DNA of 64,000 nt from CBDCNP01 sp965222425 (lineage in GTDB: Bacteria > Acidobacteriota > Vicinamibacteria > Marinacidobacterales > DATDRI01), in the NCBI GenBank assembly GCA_965222425.1, contig CBDCTW010000001.1:1-64000 (forward strand), written 5' to 3'. Made by a program: the position numbers and the translations under genes. Shown piece after piece: positions 44,262 to 53,790 of this stretch. The notes under the pieces are model-generated. The model worked only from the letters and a program-made list of their open reading frames with translations, did not search any database and had not been told where the DNA came from. The first letter of the stretch is position 1, and every line of letters starts with the position of its first letter.

Positions 44262-45472
44262 TCGGGGGTGATCGTAAAGCCGAGAGCATTGGCTGCCCTT
44301 CGTAAGCGGTTATGGAGTTCGAGGCAACGGTGCTCTGTGCTCCGGCACTTCCCGACGCCCCGCCTTTCATCGATCTTCCGTTGGATGAATTCCGCTCCGT
44401 AGACATGTTCGGCCGCCAAGCGATTATGGGGTGGGCATAAAAGGCGACGAAATCGCTCATTGTGGCTGCGAAAGATGGCAAACGGCCGCTCGTGTTCCAC
44501 CTGAAGTCTGGTCCGCGACTGACATCGCCTCCCATCATCGCTTTTGAATTCACATTGGTGGTTCCCACGAGCGTGGACCCGCTCGATGGCCTCGGAAGGA
44601 ATGTATCGCGACCTCGCCGGCTGGTCTTTCACTCTCGGCACGCCCGGCGCAACATTTTCCGACATCTTCTCCGGACGAGGTGCGGCTTTGGTTGTATTTT
44701 CCCGGCGTTGTTGTCTCGCCTTCCGCCGCTCGAGCTTCCTCTTTGGATCTTTTTTCTCGAGGGCGATGTCGAGAGCCTGCTCCAAGATCTCCGCCATATG
44801 CTTTTGAGCATTCTCAACACCCATGACTTCGGCCAGTCGCTCAAATTTCTCTTTGAAGCTCCGATCAGCCGAGAACCTGAAGTTGAACACGGTGGGCCGG
44901 GCGGGCTGGAGGATGTTGGGCGAGCTCGGCGACAGCTGACGCTTGCTCTGCGTCAACTCGCGCGGAGGGACCGCTGGTCTTTCCGCTGGAGCTGGCTCCA
45001 CGGGCACCGGCCGGGCGGGGCGTCTTCGGATCGACGGCTCGAACACCGGTTTGGGTTCGATGCGCACGAGATACTCTAGCGCGGCCTTCTTGGTCATCCC
45101 GGCGCAATCTGCGAGGAGCGTATCGACATTGTCCTCGCTCAGATGAGGCGCCAGAAGACCCGCAACCGTGAGACTGATACGGTTCTCGGCCAGCGCGACG
45201 AGGAGCTGTGGGAAGCGAATCGAAACATTCGCGACGTGTATTCGCGATGCGACCGAGCCTTCGCTCAGATGAAGCCGCTCGACGCAGTAGTGAAACGTGC
45301 TCTTGTAACCGAGCTCGAGCGTGACCTTCCGCCTCGACATCTCGGCGATATGGGCAATGAGCTTGGCAACGTTTTGTTTCTCGGCGCAGACGAGTTTCTC
45401 GGCCGAGCGATCGAGCTCGCAGTCAGACAGACGTTCGAGCTTTCCGAAGTAGTTCTTGAATCTTTCGAGCAT
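44246..45472 (-). CDS. HNH endonuclease with DUF222-like N-terminal region
   Basis: About 408 residues from ATG 45472. A -10 box TATAAT on the minus strand (45503-45508) makes the ATG at 45502 unlikely. The helical N-terminal half (LIAHIAEMSRRKVTLELGYKSTFHYCVERLHLSEGSVASRI) and the PRL-rich linker precede the HNH module: CEFKSDDGRRCQSRTRLQVEHERPFA then RLLCPPHNRLAAE, with the Cys pair, His and Asn of the beta-beta-alpha-metal site. A cytoplasmic DNA nuclease of unknown role, commonly present in many copies per genome in related bacteria. Confidence 0.85.
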   Translation of the reverse strand: MLERFKNYFGKLERLSDCELDRSAEKLVCAEKQNVAKLIAHIAEMSRRKVTLELGYKSTFHYCVERLHLSEGSVASRIHVANVSIRFPQLLVALAENRISLTVAGLLAPHLSEDNVDTLLADCAGMTKKAALEYLVRIEPKPVFEPSIRRRPARPVPVEPAPAERPAVPPRELTQSKRQLSPSSPNILQPARPTVFNFRFSADRSFKEKFERLAEVMGVENAQKHMAEILEQALDIALEKKDPKRKLERRKARQQRRENTTKAAPRPEKMSENVAPGVPRVKDQPARSRYIPSEAIERVHARGNHQCEFKSDDGRRCQSRTRLQVEHERPFAIFRSHNERFRRLLCPPHNRLAAEHVYGAEFIQRKIDERRGVGKCRSTEHRCLELHNRLRRAANALGFTITPDTSGT

Positions 45473-45502
45473 CGTCTTCCCCCCCAATGAACTAGCAGTC
45501 AA

Positions 45503-45508
45503 ATTATA
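45503..45508 (-). promoter_or_regulatory. -10 element of the HNH gene
   Basis: TATAAT on the minus strand, 31 nt upstream of the preferred ATG at 45472. No good -35 is visible at the standard spacing. Confidence 0.5.
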
Positions 45509-45945
45509 CTCCGCTGTTTTAGAGCGCCCTCAGGCGGCGAAAGGAAGGCAACAATCGATCGACATAAAACGAAAATAAAAACGGCGTAGAGAATGCACCA
45601 GAACGCTACGTAGCGTACGTGAGCGATGTTCCTAAAGGCGGCGTCATCGAGAGGAAATTGGTTGCACGAAGGCTGTCAGGTGTTTTTTTACTTTTTTGGA
45701 AGTGTTGACGAAAAAGAGTGGCAACTCATGAGCGATGAACTCCGACCCGAAACTACGTCCCGGAAGTAACGGGAATGAGCGTATAGATACCTTCGACCTC
45801 TTCATCACCTCAGGTAGTTTCTCGCCTGATAAGACCGGCCCCAGGGGAGTCGCGTCAGACTGATTCTAGTTATCGGCGCTAGCCGATGACATACTTCCTC
45901 ACGAGATACCAACCTGTGGTCCCCGGAACGAAGGTGACGTAAACC
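45509..45945. other. Non-coding spacer with repeat remnant
   Basis: No convincing gene in 437 bases. It holds a perfect 14-bp palindrome (45603-45616, ACGCTACGTAGCGT), a T-rich stretch near 45690-45705, and a second copy of the HNH-gene tail (45750-45768). On the minus strand that tail ends a short open stretch (GIYTLIPVTSGT and TAG), so it may be the 3' relic of another such gene. Confidence 0.5.
45750..45768. repeat. 19-bp direct repeat, copy 2
   Basis: Exact copy of 44243-44261. Read on the minus strand it encodes TSGT followed by a stop codon, matching the tail of the HNH gene. Suggests a duplicated or recombined 3' end. Confidence 0.65.
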
Positions 45946-47084
45946 GTGCCAAGCGATCGGATAAATCGTATTCTATTGGTGAGTCTCGGGAAGCTGAACG
46001 GCCTCCTCCTTCAACTTCTTGCCCGGCGGCCGGGAATCGGGGAGATCTTCATCGCCACGCGGAATCCGGAGCGGGCTCTGCCCGCCGTGCGCCTTGCCCG
46101 CATGGGAGCCGCTGCGGAGGGGTTCTTCCCGACGCTTCGGGCGATTCCGTTCAATCTGAACGATGTTGCGGCCTCCACGGAGACCCTCGCCGATGTTCGA
46201 CCGGACGTAACGCTCGCTGCTCCCAGCCTACAGTCCTGGTGGGTCCTCGACGAAGTTCCGCCCCGTTTGGCCGAGCCACTTCGCCCCGCGGGTTTCGCTG
46301 CGTGGCTTCCTTTTCAGTTGCTACCGATGATCCGCTTCATGAAAGCCTGGAAACTATCGGAGCTGGACACCCCGATCCTGTCCGCGCCCTACCCCGACGT
46401 CGTCAACCCAATCCTGGCGACGCGAGGCCTGGCGCCGACGGGTGGTGTCGGCAACGTTTGCGAGCTCGTCCCCAAGCTCCAATGTTTGATCGCCGATCGC
46501 TTATCGGTCGGACCAAGTAGTGTGCGGGTATGGCTAGTCGCACATCACGCCCTCCAGCCGTACGTACTTACTCGAAGGCAGAACCGAGTCGAGCCTCCAC
46601 CGTTTCTCATATCGGCGGAAGTGAACGGTCGGAGCCCAATGCCGGATTCGGTCTGCGGTCGATCTTGCTAGGGGAGTACACTCTTCCGGCGGGGTTGGAT
46701 TTTCAGTTCCTGACCGTCGGCACCTTCATCTCGGCCATTCGCGCCTTTCTTGAGCCGCCCGAGCAAGCGACGTGCATGCACCCTCCCGCTCCGGTAGGCT
46801 TGCCGGGTGGCTATCCGGTTGTGGTGCAAGACGCCGCGGTGCGCTTGGATCTCCCAGCTACCTGGCAAAAAAACGAAGCCGTCGAGGTGAACCGTACCTC
46901 CCATCGATGGGACGGCATCGAATCGATTGAAGATGATGGAACGGTCGTCTTCACCGACAAGACGGTAGGTATATTGCGAGAGTTTTTGCGGTACGATTGG
47001 CCGCGGATGCGGTTCGAGGAGGTCGAGGCCGCGGCGAGTGAGTTACGTCGCTGCTTCGATACCTATGTGAAGCAAACGGACTAG
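45946..47084 (+). pseudogene. Rossmann-type protein (saccharopine/opine-dehydrogenase-like), frameshifted
   Basis: Two frames: 45946-46671 (GTG start) and 46530-47084. The first begins IILLVSLGKLNGLLLQLLARRPGIGEIFIATRNPERA, a nucleotide-binding start, then TLADVRPDVTLAAPSLQSW. The shift is near 46630-46640 in a CCC run: NGRSP is followed in the other frame by NAGFGLRSILLGEYTLPAGLDFQF. The rest (DGIESIEDDGTVVFTDKTVGILREFLRYDWPRMRFEEVE) is well conserved. Repaired length is about 380 residues. Its last 137 bases reappear at 53641, bracketing the metal efflux cluster. The catalytic role is unknown. Confidence 0.7.
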
Positions 47085-47090
47085 GGGGCG
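46954..47090 (+). repeat. 137-bp direct repeat, copy 1
   Basis: The 3' end of the Rossmann gene plus seven bases past its stop. It matches 53641-53777 with six mismatches, same orientation. The intervening 6.5 kb is the metal efflux cluster. Confidence 0.9.
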
Positions 47091-47169
47091 GCGGAACTCA
47101 AGATTTTAGAGAAAGCCGGCGGCATCGGGCGCTTGACTTCGCGCAAGGCTGCGGGGAGAATCAAGCGCT

Positions 47170-47619
47170 GTGAGGGGCCATGTCCTTAGGATTGTCGTCG
47201 CAAGCCTCCAGACGGCTGCGCTGATCCTTTTCTCAGCTGCCGCTCCCCTTGCTCATCTTCATCAAGGCGGTCGTGGTCACTTCGATCATCACGAACGTCA
47301 CGGGGATCGCCCGACGCATCATGGGATCACGTTTCATTCTCATCTAGACAGCCATCCGCACGGCTCGAACCAAGAGTCCGCTGAGGATCCCAGCAACCGG
47401 GGCGAGAGCCAAGACGATTCCCTGAACATCTCGCACGGCCGGATGGACGCGGCACGCATCGAGCGGCCCGCGAGTCCCCATCTTGCGCTCGCGTCCACGG
47501 TCGAGCTCAGTTCCCCATCGACTACGTGTCTTGCTCTCCCAGACGCTCGATTTGACGTCTATCGCCCGCCGCCGCTTCTCTTCGGAAAGCCTGTCCGCGC
47601 CCCACCCTCCGCTTGCTGA
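47170..47619 (+). CDS. Histidine-rich exported metal-binding-like protein
   Basis: 149 residues from GTG, with a signal-like start (VLRIVVASLQTAALILFSAAAPLAH). Residues 28-70 are rich in His and Asp (HLHQGGRGHFDHHERHGDRPTHHGITFHSHLDSHPH). Such proteins sit in front of CzcCBA/CusCBA-type genes and probably buffer periplasmic metal. No family is recognised. 86 nt before the TolC-type gene. Confidence 0.6.
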   Translation: MRGHVLRIVVASLQTAALILFSAAAPLAHLHQGGRGHFDHHERHGDRPTHHGITFHSHLDSHPHGSNQESAEDPSNRGESQDDSLNISHGRMDAARIERPASPHLALASTVELSSPSTTCLALPDARFDVYRPPPLLFGKPVRAPPSAC

Positions 47620-47705
47620 GCAAGTAACTCTGCCTTCCTAGAGGCACCTTCACTTTCCTTTTTTCGAATTATTCGCGGGTTGACGCCCGCATAGGAGGGA
47701 CGTGC

Positions 47706-48986
47706 ATGTCCCAGAAGGTTCTTGCGGCGATGGCTGCGGTTGTTACCGTCCTGACCCACGCGTCGGCGGAAGAGTCCGTCCAACGAATTACACTCGAGCA
47801 GGCGTTACAGATGTTCGAAGAGAACAACCTTGAGCTACGCGTCGTCGCGGCCGAGCGTGACCAGGCACTCGGTTTCGCCAAGCAGGCCGGAGCCCATCCC
47901 AATCCGGTGGCGGCAGTTAGCCACGAGGGTTTGTCTGAGAGTGGGCTCGACTACTCGGAAAGTTACTTCACCCTCAGCCAGCGGCTGGAGTGGCCAGGAC
48001 GACGTGAGGCGCGAGCAGAGAGGTCGGATGAGGAGGCGGCCGCGTTGAAATTCAGGCTGGATGCGGAGCGACGACGACTCGCGTTCGAGGTGAAGCGGGC
48101 TTTCGTTGAAGCCGCGGCCGCGGAGGAACGGGAGGCCGTTGTCAAAGAAGTCCGCACGGTTTTCCGGATGGCAGAGGATAGCGGCCGGGAGCGTTTCCGA
48201 GAGGGGGACCTATCAGGCTACGACGCGCGACGACTTCGCATCGAGCGAGCACGCTACGAAAACCTTGGTGCGTCGGCCGAAATCGATCTCAGGAACGCGC
48301 GTCTAAGGCTCGCGTCCTTGATTCTGCCCGCAGAGCCCGAGCAAGAGTTCCAGGAGATCGCCCCGACGGCGGCGCCGCAGGACGCACCTCCGTCCGTTCG
48401 GGAACTGGAAGAGAAGGCCGCGATCGTCCTCGCTCTTGAGCGGCGGCCGGAGATGCGAAGCGCTGAAGCGCGGATGGCCGCGGCCAACGCTTCCATCCGG
48501 TATCTCTCGACCTTCACGGGGCCGGATGTCACGTTGACGGGAGGCTACAAGCGGCAATCCGATGGGCTCGACGGCTATTTCTTGGCAGTGAACGTACCGC
48601 TTCCGTTGTTCGACAGTCGGAAAGGGGACCTCGAAGCCGCGGAGGCTGATTTACCTGCCGCGGTCGCTCGGGCCCATCTGACCCGGCGCTCCATCGAGAA
48701 CGACGTGCGGATGTCGCTGGCGACGTATGCGTCCGTTTCCGAACGCATCGCGTTAATTAGCAATCAGCTTCTGAGGGGAATCGACGACTTACTTGCGATC
48801 GCGCGCGTCAGCTACAGCGAGGGCGAGATGTCTCTGCTGGAGCTCCTCGATGCCGCCGAGGCGTTCAGAGAATCACAGATCATGGAGTCGCAACTGAAGT
48901 CGGAGCACTGGATTGGTTACTACGACCTCGAGCGGGCGATGGGTGGAGTCCCCATCGCCGCAACGACAGGGGGAAGGAACCCATGA
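47706..48986 (+). CDS. Outer-membrane efflux channel, TolC/CzcC family
   Basis: 426 residues. Signal peptide (cleavage near ASAEE). Two long alpha-helical hairpins of the TolC type: RITLEQALQMFEENNLELRVVAAERDQALGFAKQ, KRAFVEAAAAEEREAVVKEVRTVFRMAEDSGRERFREGDLS, and IDDLLAIARVSYSEGEMSLLELLDAAEAFRESQI. Start behind AGGAGGGA. The stop overlaps the adaptor start by four bases. Channel component of an RND exporter. Confidence 0.9.
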   Translation: MSQKVLAAMAAVVTVLTHASAEESVQRITLEQALQMFEENNLELRVVAAERDQALGFAKQAGAHPNPVAAVSHEGLSESGLDYSESYFTLSQRLEWPGRREARAERSDEEAAALKFRLDAERRRLAFEVKRAFVEAAAAEEREAVVKEVRTVFRMAEDSGRERFREGDLSGYDARRLRIERARYENLGASAEIDLRNARLRLASLILPAEPEQEFQEIAPTAAPQDAPPSVRELEEKAAIVLALERRPEMRSAEARMAAANASIRYLSTFTGPDVTLTGGYKRQSDGLDGYFLAVNVPLPLFDSRKGDLEAAEADLPAAVARAHLTRRSIENDVRMSLATYASVSERIALISNQLLRGIDDLLAIARVSYSEGEMSLLELLDAAEAFRESQIMESQLKSEHWIGYYDLERAMGGVPIAATTGGRNP

Positions 48987-50485
48987 AGACAGCGTATCGA
49001 TTAACCTGGCAACTTGCCCTCGCCCTCCTTGCGTTCCTTGCGAGCTGCGTCGAACCAGGGCCAAGCGGTGAGACCCACCAGGAGGACCACGAGCACGGGG
49101 CCGGAACGACGGTAACGGTCTGGACAGAGAGCGTGGAGCTCTTTTTCGAGTATCCCCCCATGGTGGCGGGTGAAGCCCGAGGACCCTGGGCCGTCCATCT
49201 GACCTTTCTGGAAGGCTTTCAACCCGTGAGAGGAGGCGAGCTGACGCTTCGCTTCGTCGGGCCGGATCGGAAAGAGTACACGACGGTCGCCGAAACTCCG
49301 GCACGAGACGGGATCTTCACGCCCGCCCCCTCGCTTCCGAAGGAAGGGGCTTACCAGCTCACGATGACGTTAGAAAGCCCCAGAGGGGACGAGGAGATTC
49401 CGGTGGGCGAGATCCGCGTCTTCGGCTCGAGCGCGGAGCTCCCGCACGTGGAGGACGCTCCCGCCGCGGGCATCTCTTTCCTGAAGGAACAGCAGTGGAT
49501 CATTCCCTTCGCCACCGCACCCGCGGTCGAGCGCAAGCTCCAGCGATCGATATCGGCAAACGGTGAAATCGTTCCCGTCCCTAACGCCGTCGCCCGTGTG
49601 ACGGCGCCTGTCGATGGACTCGTACGCGCGAAGTACAACCTCGGTGCACCCATTCCCGGTGATTGGGTGGAAGCGGGAGAACGAATTGCCGTTTTGTCCC
49701 CCGTCCCCGAGGAGAACGCCTACGCGGCGCTGCGAGCCAAGGTGGAGCGCTTGGAGCGCGAAGTCGAGCGTGCCGAGCGGCTGAGCGCGGTCGAGGCCAT
49801 CCCGGAGAGACGCCTCGTCGAAGCGCGGCACGATCTGGAAGTGAGCCGCGCCGCCCTCGAAGCCGTCGGCAACGTGGACGGCGAGGGTTACGATCTGACG
49901 CTCACCGCCCCCATCAACGGTCTCGTAACGGAGCGCAAACTGACGTTGGGCGAAAGGGTTGCCGCAGGCCAGCGCCTTTTCAGTATCGTCGATCCGGAAA
50001 TGCTCTGGCTACGCATCCAAGTTCCCGCTCGGGAGGCGGCCCTCGTGTCCAAGGCTTCGAGCGCGTCGTTCACCGTGGAAGGGAGCCCACGAGTGTACGG
50101 AGGTGCCCGGCTCGTCTCTGTCGGCGCCGCCATCGACCCTGAAAGGCGAACGCTTCCGGTGCTTCTCGAAACGCGCAATCGAGATGGAAGCCTGAAAGTC
50201 GGGATGCTCGTCGAAGCCAGGCTCTTCCTCCCGGCCAGCGCCGAAGGAGTCGCGGTCCCGTCACGAGCACTGCGCGAAGAGGACGCGCTCGACGTTGCGT
50301 ACGTGCAGGTCGGTGGAGAGAGCTTCGAGAGGCGTGTGCTCACTCTCGGACCCTCCGATGGCGAGTGGACTCTCGTGGCGAGCGGCATCCGATCTGGCGA
50401 GCGCGTCGTCACCGAGGGCGCCTATCAGGTCCGTCTCGCGTCGCTCAACGCGTCGAAGATCGCGGATCACGGCCATCCCCACTAG
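48983..50485 (+). CDS. RND periplasmic adaptor subunit (CzcB/CusB-like lipoprotein)
   Basis: 500 residues. Lipoprotein signal LASC with Cys near residue 22, then an acidic/His segment HQEDHEHG. A FixH/YtkA-like beta domain at about 35-130 (FEYPPMVAGEARGPWAVHLTFLEGFQPVRGGELTL), then the barrel-sandwich (NGEIVPVPNAVARVTAPVDGLV), a coiled hairpin (ALRAKVERLEREVERAERLSAVEAIPERRLVEARHDLEVSRAALE) and the membrane-proximal domain. The end is HGHPH, a possible metal site. Links the inner-membrane pump to the channel. Confidence 0.9.
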   Translation: MKTAYRLTWQLALALLAFLASCVEPGPSGETHQEDHEHGAGTTVTVWTESVELFFEYPPMVAGEARGPWAVHLTFLEGFQPVRGGELTLRFVGPDRKEYTTVAETPARDGIFTPAPSLPKEGAYQLTMTLESPRGDEEIPVGEIRVFGSSAELPHVEDAPAAGISFLKEQQWIIPFATAPAVERKLQRSISANGEIVPVPNAVARVTAPVDGLVRAKYNLGAPIPGDWVEAGERIAVLSPVPEENAYAALRAKVERLEREVERAERLSAVEAIPERRLVEARHDLEVSRAALEAVGNVDGEGYDLTLTAPINGLVTERKLTLGERVAAGQRLFSIVDPEMLWLRIQVPAREAALVSKASSASFTVEGSPRVYGGARLVSVGAAIDPERRTLPVLLETRNRDGSLKVGMLVEARLFLPASAEGVAVPSRALREEDALDVAYVQVGGESFERRVLTLGPSDGEWTLVASGIRSGERVVTEGAYQVRLASLNASKIADHGHPH

Positions 50486-50496
50486 AGGACTGCAAA

Positions 50497-53400
50497 ATGC
50501 TGGACAAGGTCATCCGTTGGTCTCTGCAGAACCGGCTCGTCACGCTTTTCGGCGCCGCCGCTGTCCTGGCCGGAGGCATCTACTCGGCTATAACGATCCC
50601 GATCGATGTCTTTCCGGACCTGACCGCGCCCACGGTGACCGTGCTCACGGAAGCGCACGGCATGGCGGCCGAGGAGGTCGAGCTTCTCGTCACCTTCCCC
50701 ATCGAGACAGCGGTCAATGGCGCCGCCGGCGTGAGGCGGGTGCGCTCGTCGTCCGCCCAAGGCATCAGCATCGTCTGGGTCGAGTTCGACTGGGGTGAGG
50801 ACATCTACCGTGCGCGCCAGATCGTAGGTGAGAAGCTTCAGCTCGTCGCCGCCCAGCTCCCCGGGAGCACCAGTCCACCGGTTCTCGCGCCTATCACTTC
50901 CATCATGGGTGAGATCTTGCTGGTGGGCCTGACGAGCGACAGTCTCTCTCCGATGGAGGTGCGAACCATCGCCGACTGGATGGTAAGGAAGCGCCTTCTC
51001 GCGATTCCAGGCGTGGCTCAAGTCGTTCCCATCGGAGGCGCTGTGAAGCAGTATCAGGTGCTGGTTCACCCGGACCGCCTGCGATTCTACGGCGTGGGGC
51101 TGTCGGACGTGCTCCGCGCCGCGGAGAGCTCCAACGCGGTTGCCTCGGGCGGTGTCTATCTCGAGAGCGGGCAGGAAATCCTCATCCGGGGCCTGGGCCG
51201 CGTTCACCAACTCGCGGATATCGAGAAAACGGTGGTGCGCCTCGTAAACGGCACTCCCGTCCGCATCGGCGACGTCGCCGACGTGCGGATCGGCGCCAAG
51301 CCTCGTTTCGGGACCGCCTCCGTCAACGCCGAGCCTGCCGTCGTCCTTTCCGTCCAGAAACAGCCGAAGGCGAACACGCTCGAACTCACGGACCGGATCG
51401 ACGAAGAGCTTGACCGGCTGAAGGAGAGCCTTCCCGAGGGGATCGCCATCAACCGTGGGATCTTCCGGCAAGCCGACTTCATCTCTTTGGCGATAGACAA
51501 CGTCGTCGAGGCGCTTCGTGACGGCGCCGTTCTCGTCGTCGTCATCCTGTTCCTCTTCCTCTGGAACTTTCGCACCACCGCGGTTTCCGTCCTCGCGATC
51601 CCGTTGTCGCTCGCTGTCGCCGTCATCACGATGATGCTCCTCGGAATCACGATCAATACGATGACTCTGGGCGGGATGGCGATCGCGATGGGCGCTCTCG
51701 TGGACGATGCGATCATCGGCGTCGAGAATACCTTCCGCCGCCTGAGGGAGAACCGCCGCCTTCCGGAAGGAGGACGACGGCGGGCTCTCCTCGTCGTCTA
51801 CGACGCGGCGCGAGAGATTCGTGCCCCCATCGTGAAGGCCACGGTCATTATTTCGATTGTCTTCCTTCCTCTGTTCTTCCTCTCCGGAGTCGAGGGCAGC
51901 ATGCTTCAGCCTCTGGGCTTTGCTTACGTCGTCAGCATCCTCGCTTCTCTCGGGGTGGCGCTTACCATCAGCCCGGTCCTCTGCTCGTTCCTACTTCCCC
52001 GGGCGTCCTTCATAGACCGGGAGCGTGAGAGCTGGTTAGTCGAACACTTGAAGGGCGCCTACGCGCGGACGCTCGCAGTCGTTCTGAAGCACCCGACGGC
52101 GGTTACGATGGCCGCGGTGCCCTTGGTCGCGGTGACGATCGCCGTCTTCCCGTTTCTGGGACGAGGTTTTTTACCCGAGTTCCAGGAGGGAACGCTGACC
52201 GTGTCCGCGGTGACCATGCCAGGAACGGGCATCATAGAATCGGACGAGCTCGGTCGGCTGATCGAGCAAAAAATGCTAGCGCACCCTGCGGTGGTTTCGA
52301 CGGCGCGGCGCACGGGGCGAGCCGAGCTCGACGAGCACGCTCAGGGTGTGAACGCTGCGGAGATCGACGTTCTCCTCGATCTTTCCCAGGGGGAGCTCGG
52401 AGACGTCATCGACGAGCTCCGGGTCGACCTCGCTGCCGTTCCCGGAACCAACATCACGATGGGTCAGCCGATTGGCCACCGCATCGATCATATGCTCTCC
52501 GGAACTCGTGCTGCGATTGCCGTCAAGATCTTCGGACCCGCCCTCCACCAGCTCCGCCGGCTCGCGGAGTCTGTGCGGGCGGCCGTGGAGGACGTCCCCG
52601 GGGTAGCAGACCTGACGGTCGAGCAGCAGGCGGACGTACCCCAACTTCGCGTTGTGGCCGACCGCGACGCCATGAGCAAGTACGGCGTGACTCCGGGGAC
52701 TCTTGCGGAGGCCATCGATGTGGCCTTCTATGGAGAGCCCGTCAGCCAGGTGCTGGAAGGACAAAACGCCTTCGACCTCGTCGTGCGCTTCGATGAGGAG
52801 CACCGTGGAAGTGCCGAGAAGATACGGAACGCGGTCATCGATACGCCTCTTGGCGCGAGGGTCAAGCTCGCATGGCTCGCCGAGGTCGCGGAAGACCGTG
52901 GACCCAACACGATCAGCCGGGAGAACGTACAGAGAAAGATTGTCGTGCAAGCGAACGTCAGCGGCCGTGACGTGGCGAGCGTGGTCCAGGAGTTCCGCGA
53001 GAGAATCGAAGCGAACATCGACCTTCCCGAGGGCTACTACGTCGAGTATGGCGGCCAGTTCGAAAGCGGGGAGGCCGCGGCCCGCGCGATTTTCGTTCTT
53101 TCCGCCGCTTCCATTCTCGCCATCTTTCTGATTCTCTACCAGGAGTTCGGAAGTGCCCGCACCGCGCTTCTCATCATGGTCAACTTACCGCTGGCCTTGA
53201 TCGGCGGCGTGACGGCGCTTCTTGCGGCGGGTGGTGTACTGAACGTTGCGACCCTGGTGGGTTTCATCACCCTCTTCGGCATCGCTGTGCGCAACGGCAT
53301 CCTGCTCGTGAGCCACTACAATCGCCTGATGTTCGAAGGCGAGCCTCGCCGGGAAGCGGTCTTCCGCGGCTCGCTCGAACGTCTGAACCCCATTCTCATG

Positions 53401-53637
53401 ACGGCCTTGACGACGGCGCTCGCGCTCATTCCACTCGCTATCGGCGGCGGCGAGGCGGGAAAAGAGATCCAGTCCCCGATGGCGATAGTGGTGCTGGGAG
53501 GACTTCTGAGCTCCACCGCTCTCAACATGGTCGTTGTGCCCGCTCTTTTCCTTCGCTATGGGAAGCAGGCGCGAGCCACGGAGGTCCTTGATGACGGAGA
53601 TCTCACTCTAGCTGACGGCCGAGCGGGAGGGGGTTAG
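50497..53637 (+). CDS. Heavy-metal RND pump, CzcA/CusA family
   Basis: 1046 residues, the usual length. N-terminal DKVIRWSLQNRLVTLFGAAAVLAGG then AITIPIDVFPDLTAPTVTVLTEAHGMAAEEVELLVTFPIE, the HME-RND signature. Twelve membrane segments; the fourth carries GMAIAMGALVDDAIIGVENTFRRLRENRR, with the acidic residues of the proton relay. ATG start is 11 nt after the adaptor stop; an earlier start at 50365 would cover that gene's 3' end. Exports Cu/Ag or Zn/Co/Cd; the metal cannot be chosen. Confidence 0.93.
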   Translation: MLDKVIRWSLQNRLVTLFGAAAVLAGGIYSAITIPIDVFPDLTAPTVTVLTEAHGMAAEEVELLVTFPIETAVNGAAGVRRVRSSSAQGISIVWVEFDWGEDIYRARQIVGEKLQLVAAQLPGSTSPPVLAPITSIMGEILLVGLTSDSLSPMEVRTIADWMVRKRLLAIPGVAQVVPIGGAVKQYQVLVHPDRLRFYGVGLSDVLRAAESSNAVASGGVYLESGQEILIRGLGRVHQLADIEKTVVRLVNGTPVRIGDVADVRIGAKPRFGTASVNAEPAVVLSVQKQPKANTLELTDRIDEELDRLKESLPEGIAINRGIFRQADFISLAIDNVVEALRDGAVLVVVILFLFLWNFRTTAVSVLAIPLSLAVAVITMMLLGITINTMTLGGMAIAMGALVDDAIIGVENTFRRLRENRRLPEGGRRRALLVVYDAAREIRAPIVKATVIISIVFLPLFFLSGVEGSMLQPLGFAYVVSILASLGVALTISPVLCSFLLPRASFIDRERESWLVEHLKGAYARTLAVVLKHPTAVTMAAVPLVAVTIAVFPFLGRGFLPEFQEGTLTVSAVTMPGTGIIESDELGRLIEQKMLAHPAVVSTARRTGRAELDEHAQGVNAAEIDVLLDLSQGELGDVIDELRVDLAAVPGTNITMGQPIGHRIDHMLSGTRAAIAVKIFGPALHQLRRLAESVRAAVEDVPGVADLTVEQQADVPQLRVVADRDAMSKYGVTPGTLAEAIDVAFYGEPVSQVLEGQNAFDLVVRFDEEHRGSAEKIRNAVIDTPLGARVKLAWLAEVAEDRGPNTISRENVQRKIVVQANVSGRDVASVVQEFRERIEANIDLPEGYYVEYGGQFESGEAAARAIFVLSAASILAIFLILYQEFGSARTALLIMVNLPLALIGGVTALLAAGGVLNVATLVGFITLFGIAVRNGILLVSHYNRLMFEGEPRREAVFRGSLERLNPILMTALTTALALIPLAIGGGEAGKEIQSPMAIVVLGGLLSSTALNMVVVPALFLRYGKQARATEVLDDGDLTLADGRAGGG

Positions 53638-53640
53638 GTC

Positions 53641-53777
53641 CCGACAAGACGGTGAGTATATTGCGAGAGTTTTTGCGGTACGATTGGCCGCGGATGAGGT
53701 TCGAGGAGGTTGAGGTCGCGGCGAGTGAGTTACGTCACTGCTTCGATACCTATGTGAAGCAAACGGACTAGGGGGCG
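53641..53777 (+). repeat. 137-bp direct repeat, copy 2 (orphan gene 3' end)
   Basis: Begins three bases after the CusA-like stop. Contains 42 intact codons of the Rossmann gene's tail (DKTVSILREFLRYDWPRM through YVKQTD and TAG), with six differences from copy 1, three of which change residues. The rest of the gene is missing here. Confidence 0.9.
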
Positions 53778-53790
53778 AACGGGAGTACAT

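Noticed and set aside
44462..45079. Plus-strand frame of 205 codons over the HNH gene
   Set aside because: Antisense shadow; the HNH motif and promoter are on the minus strand.
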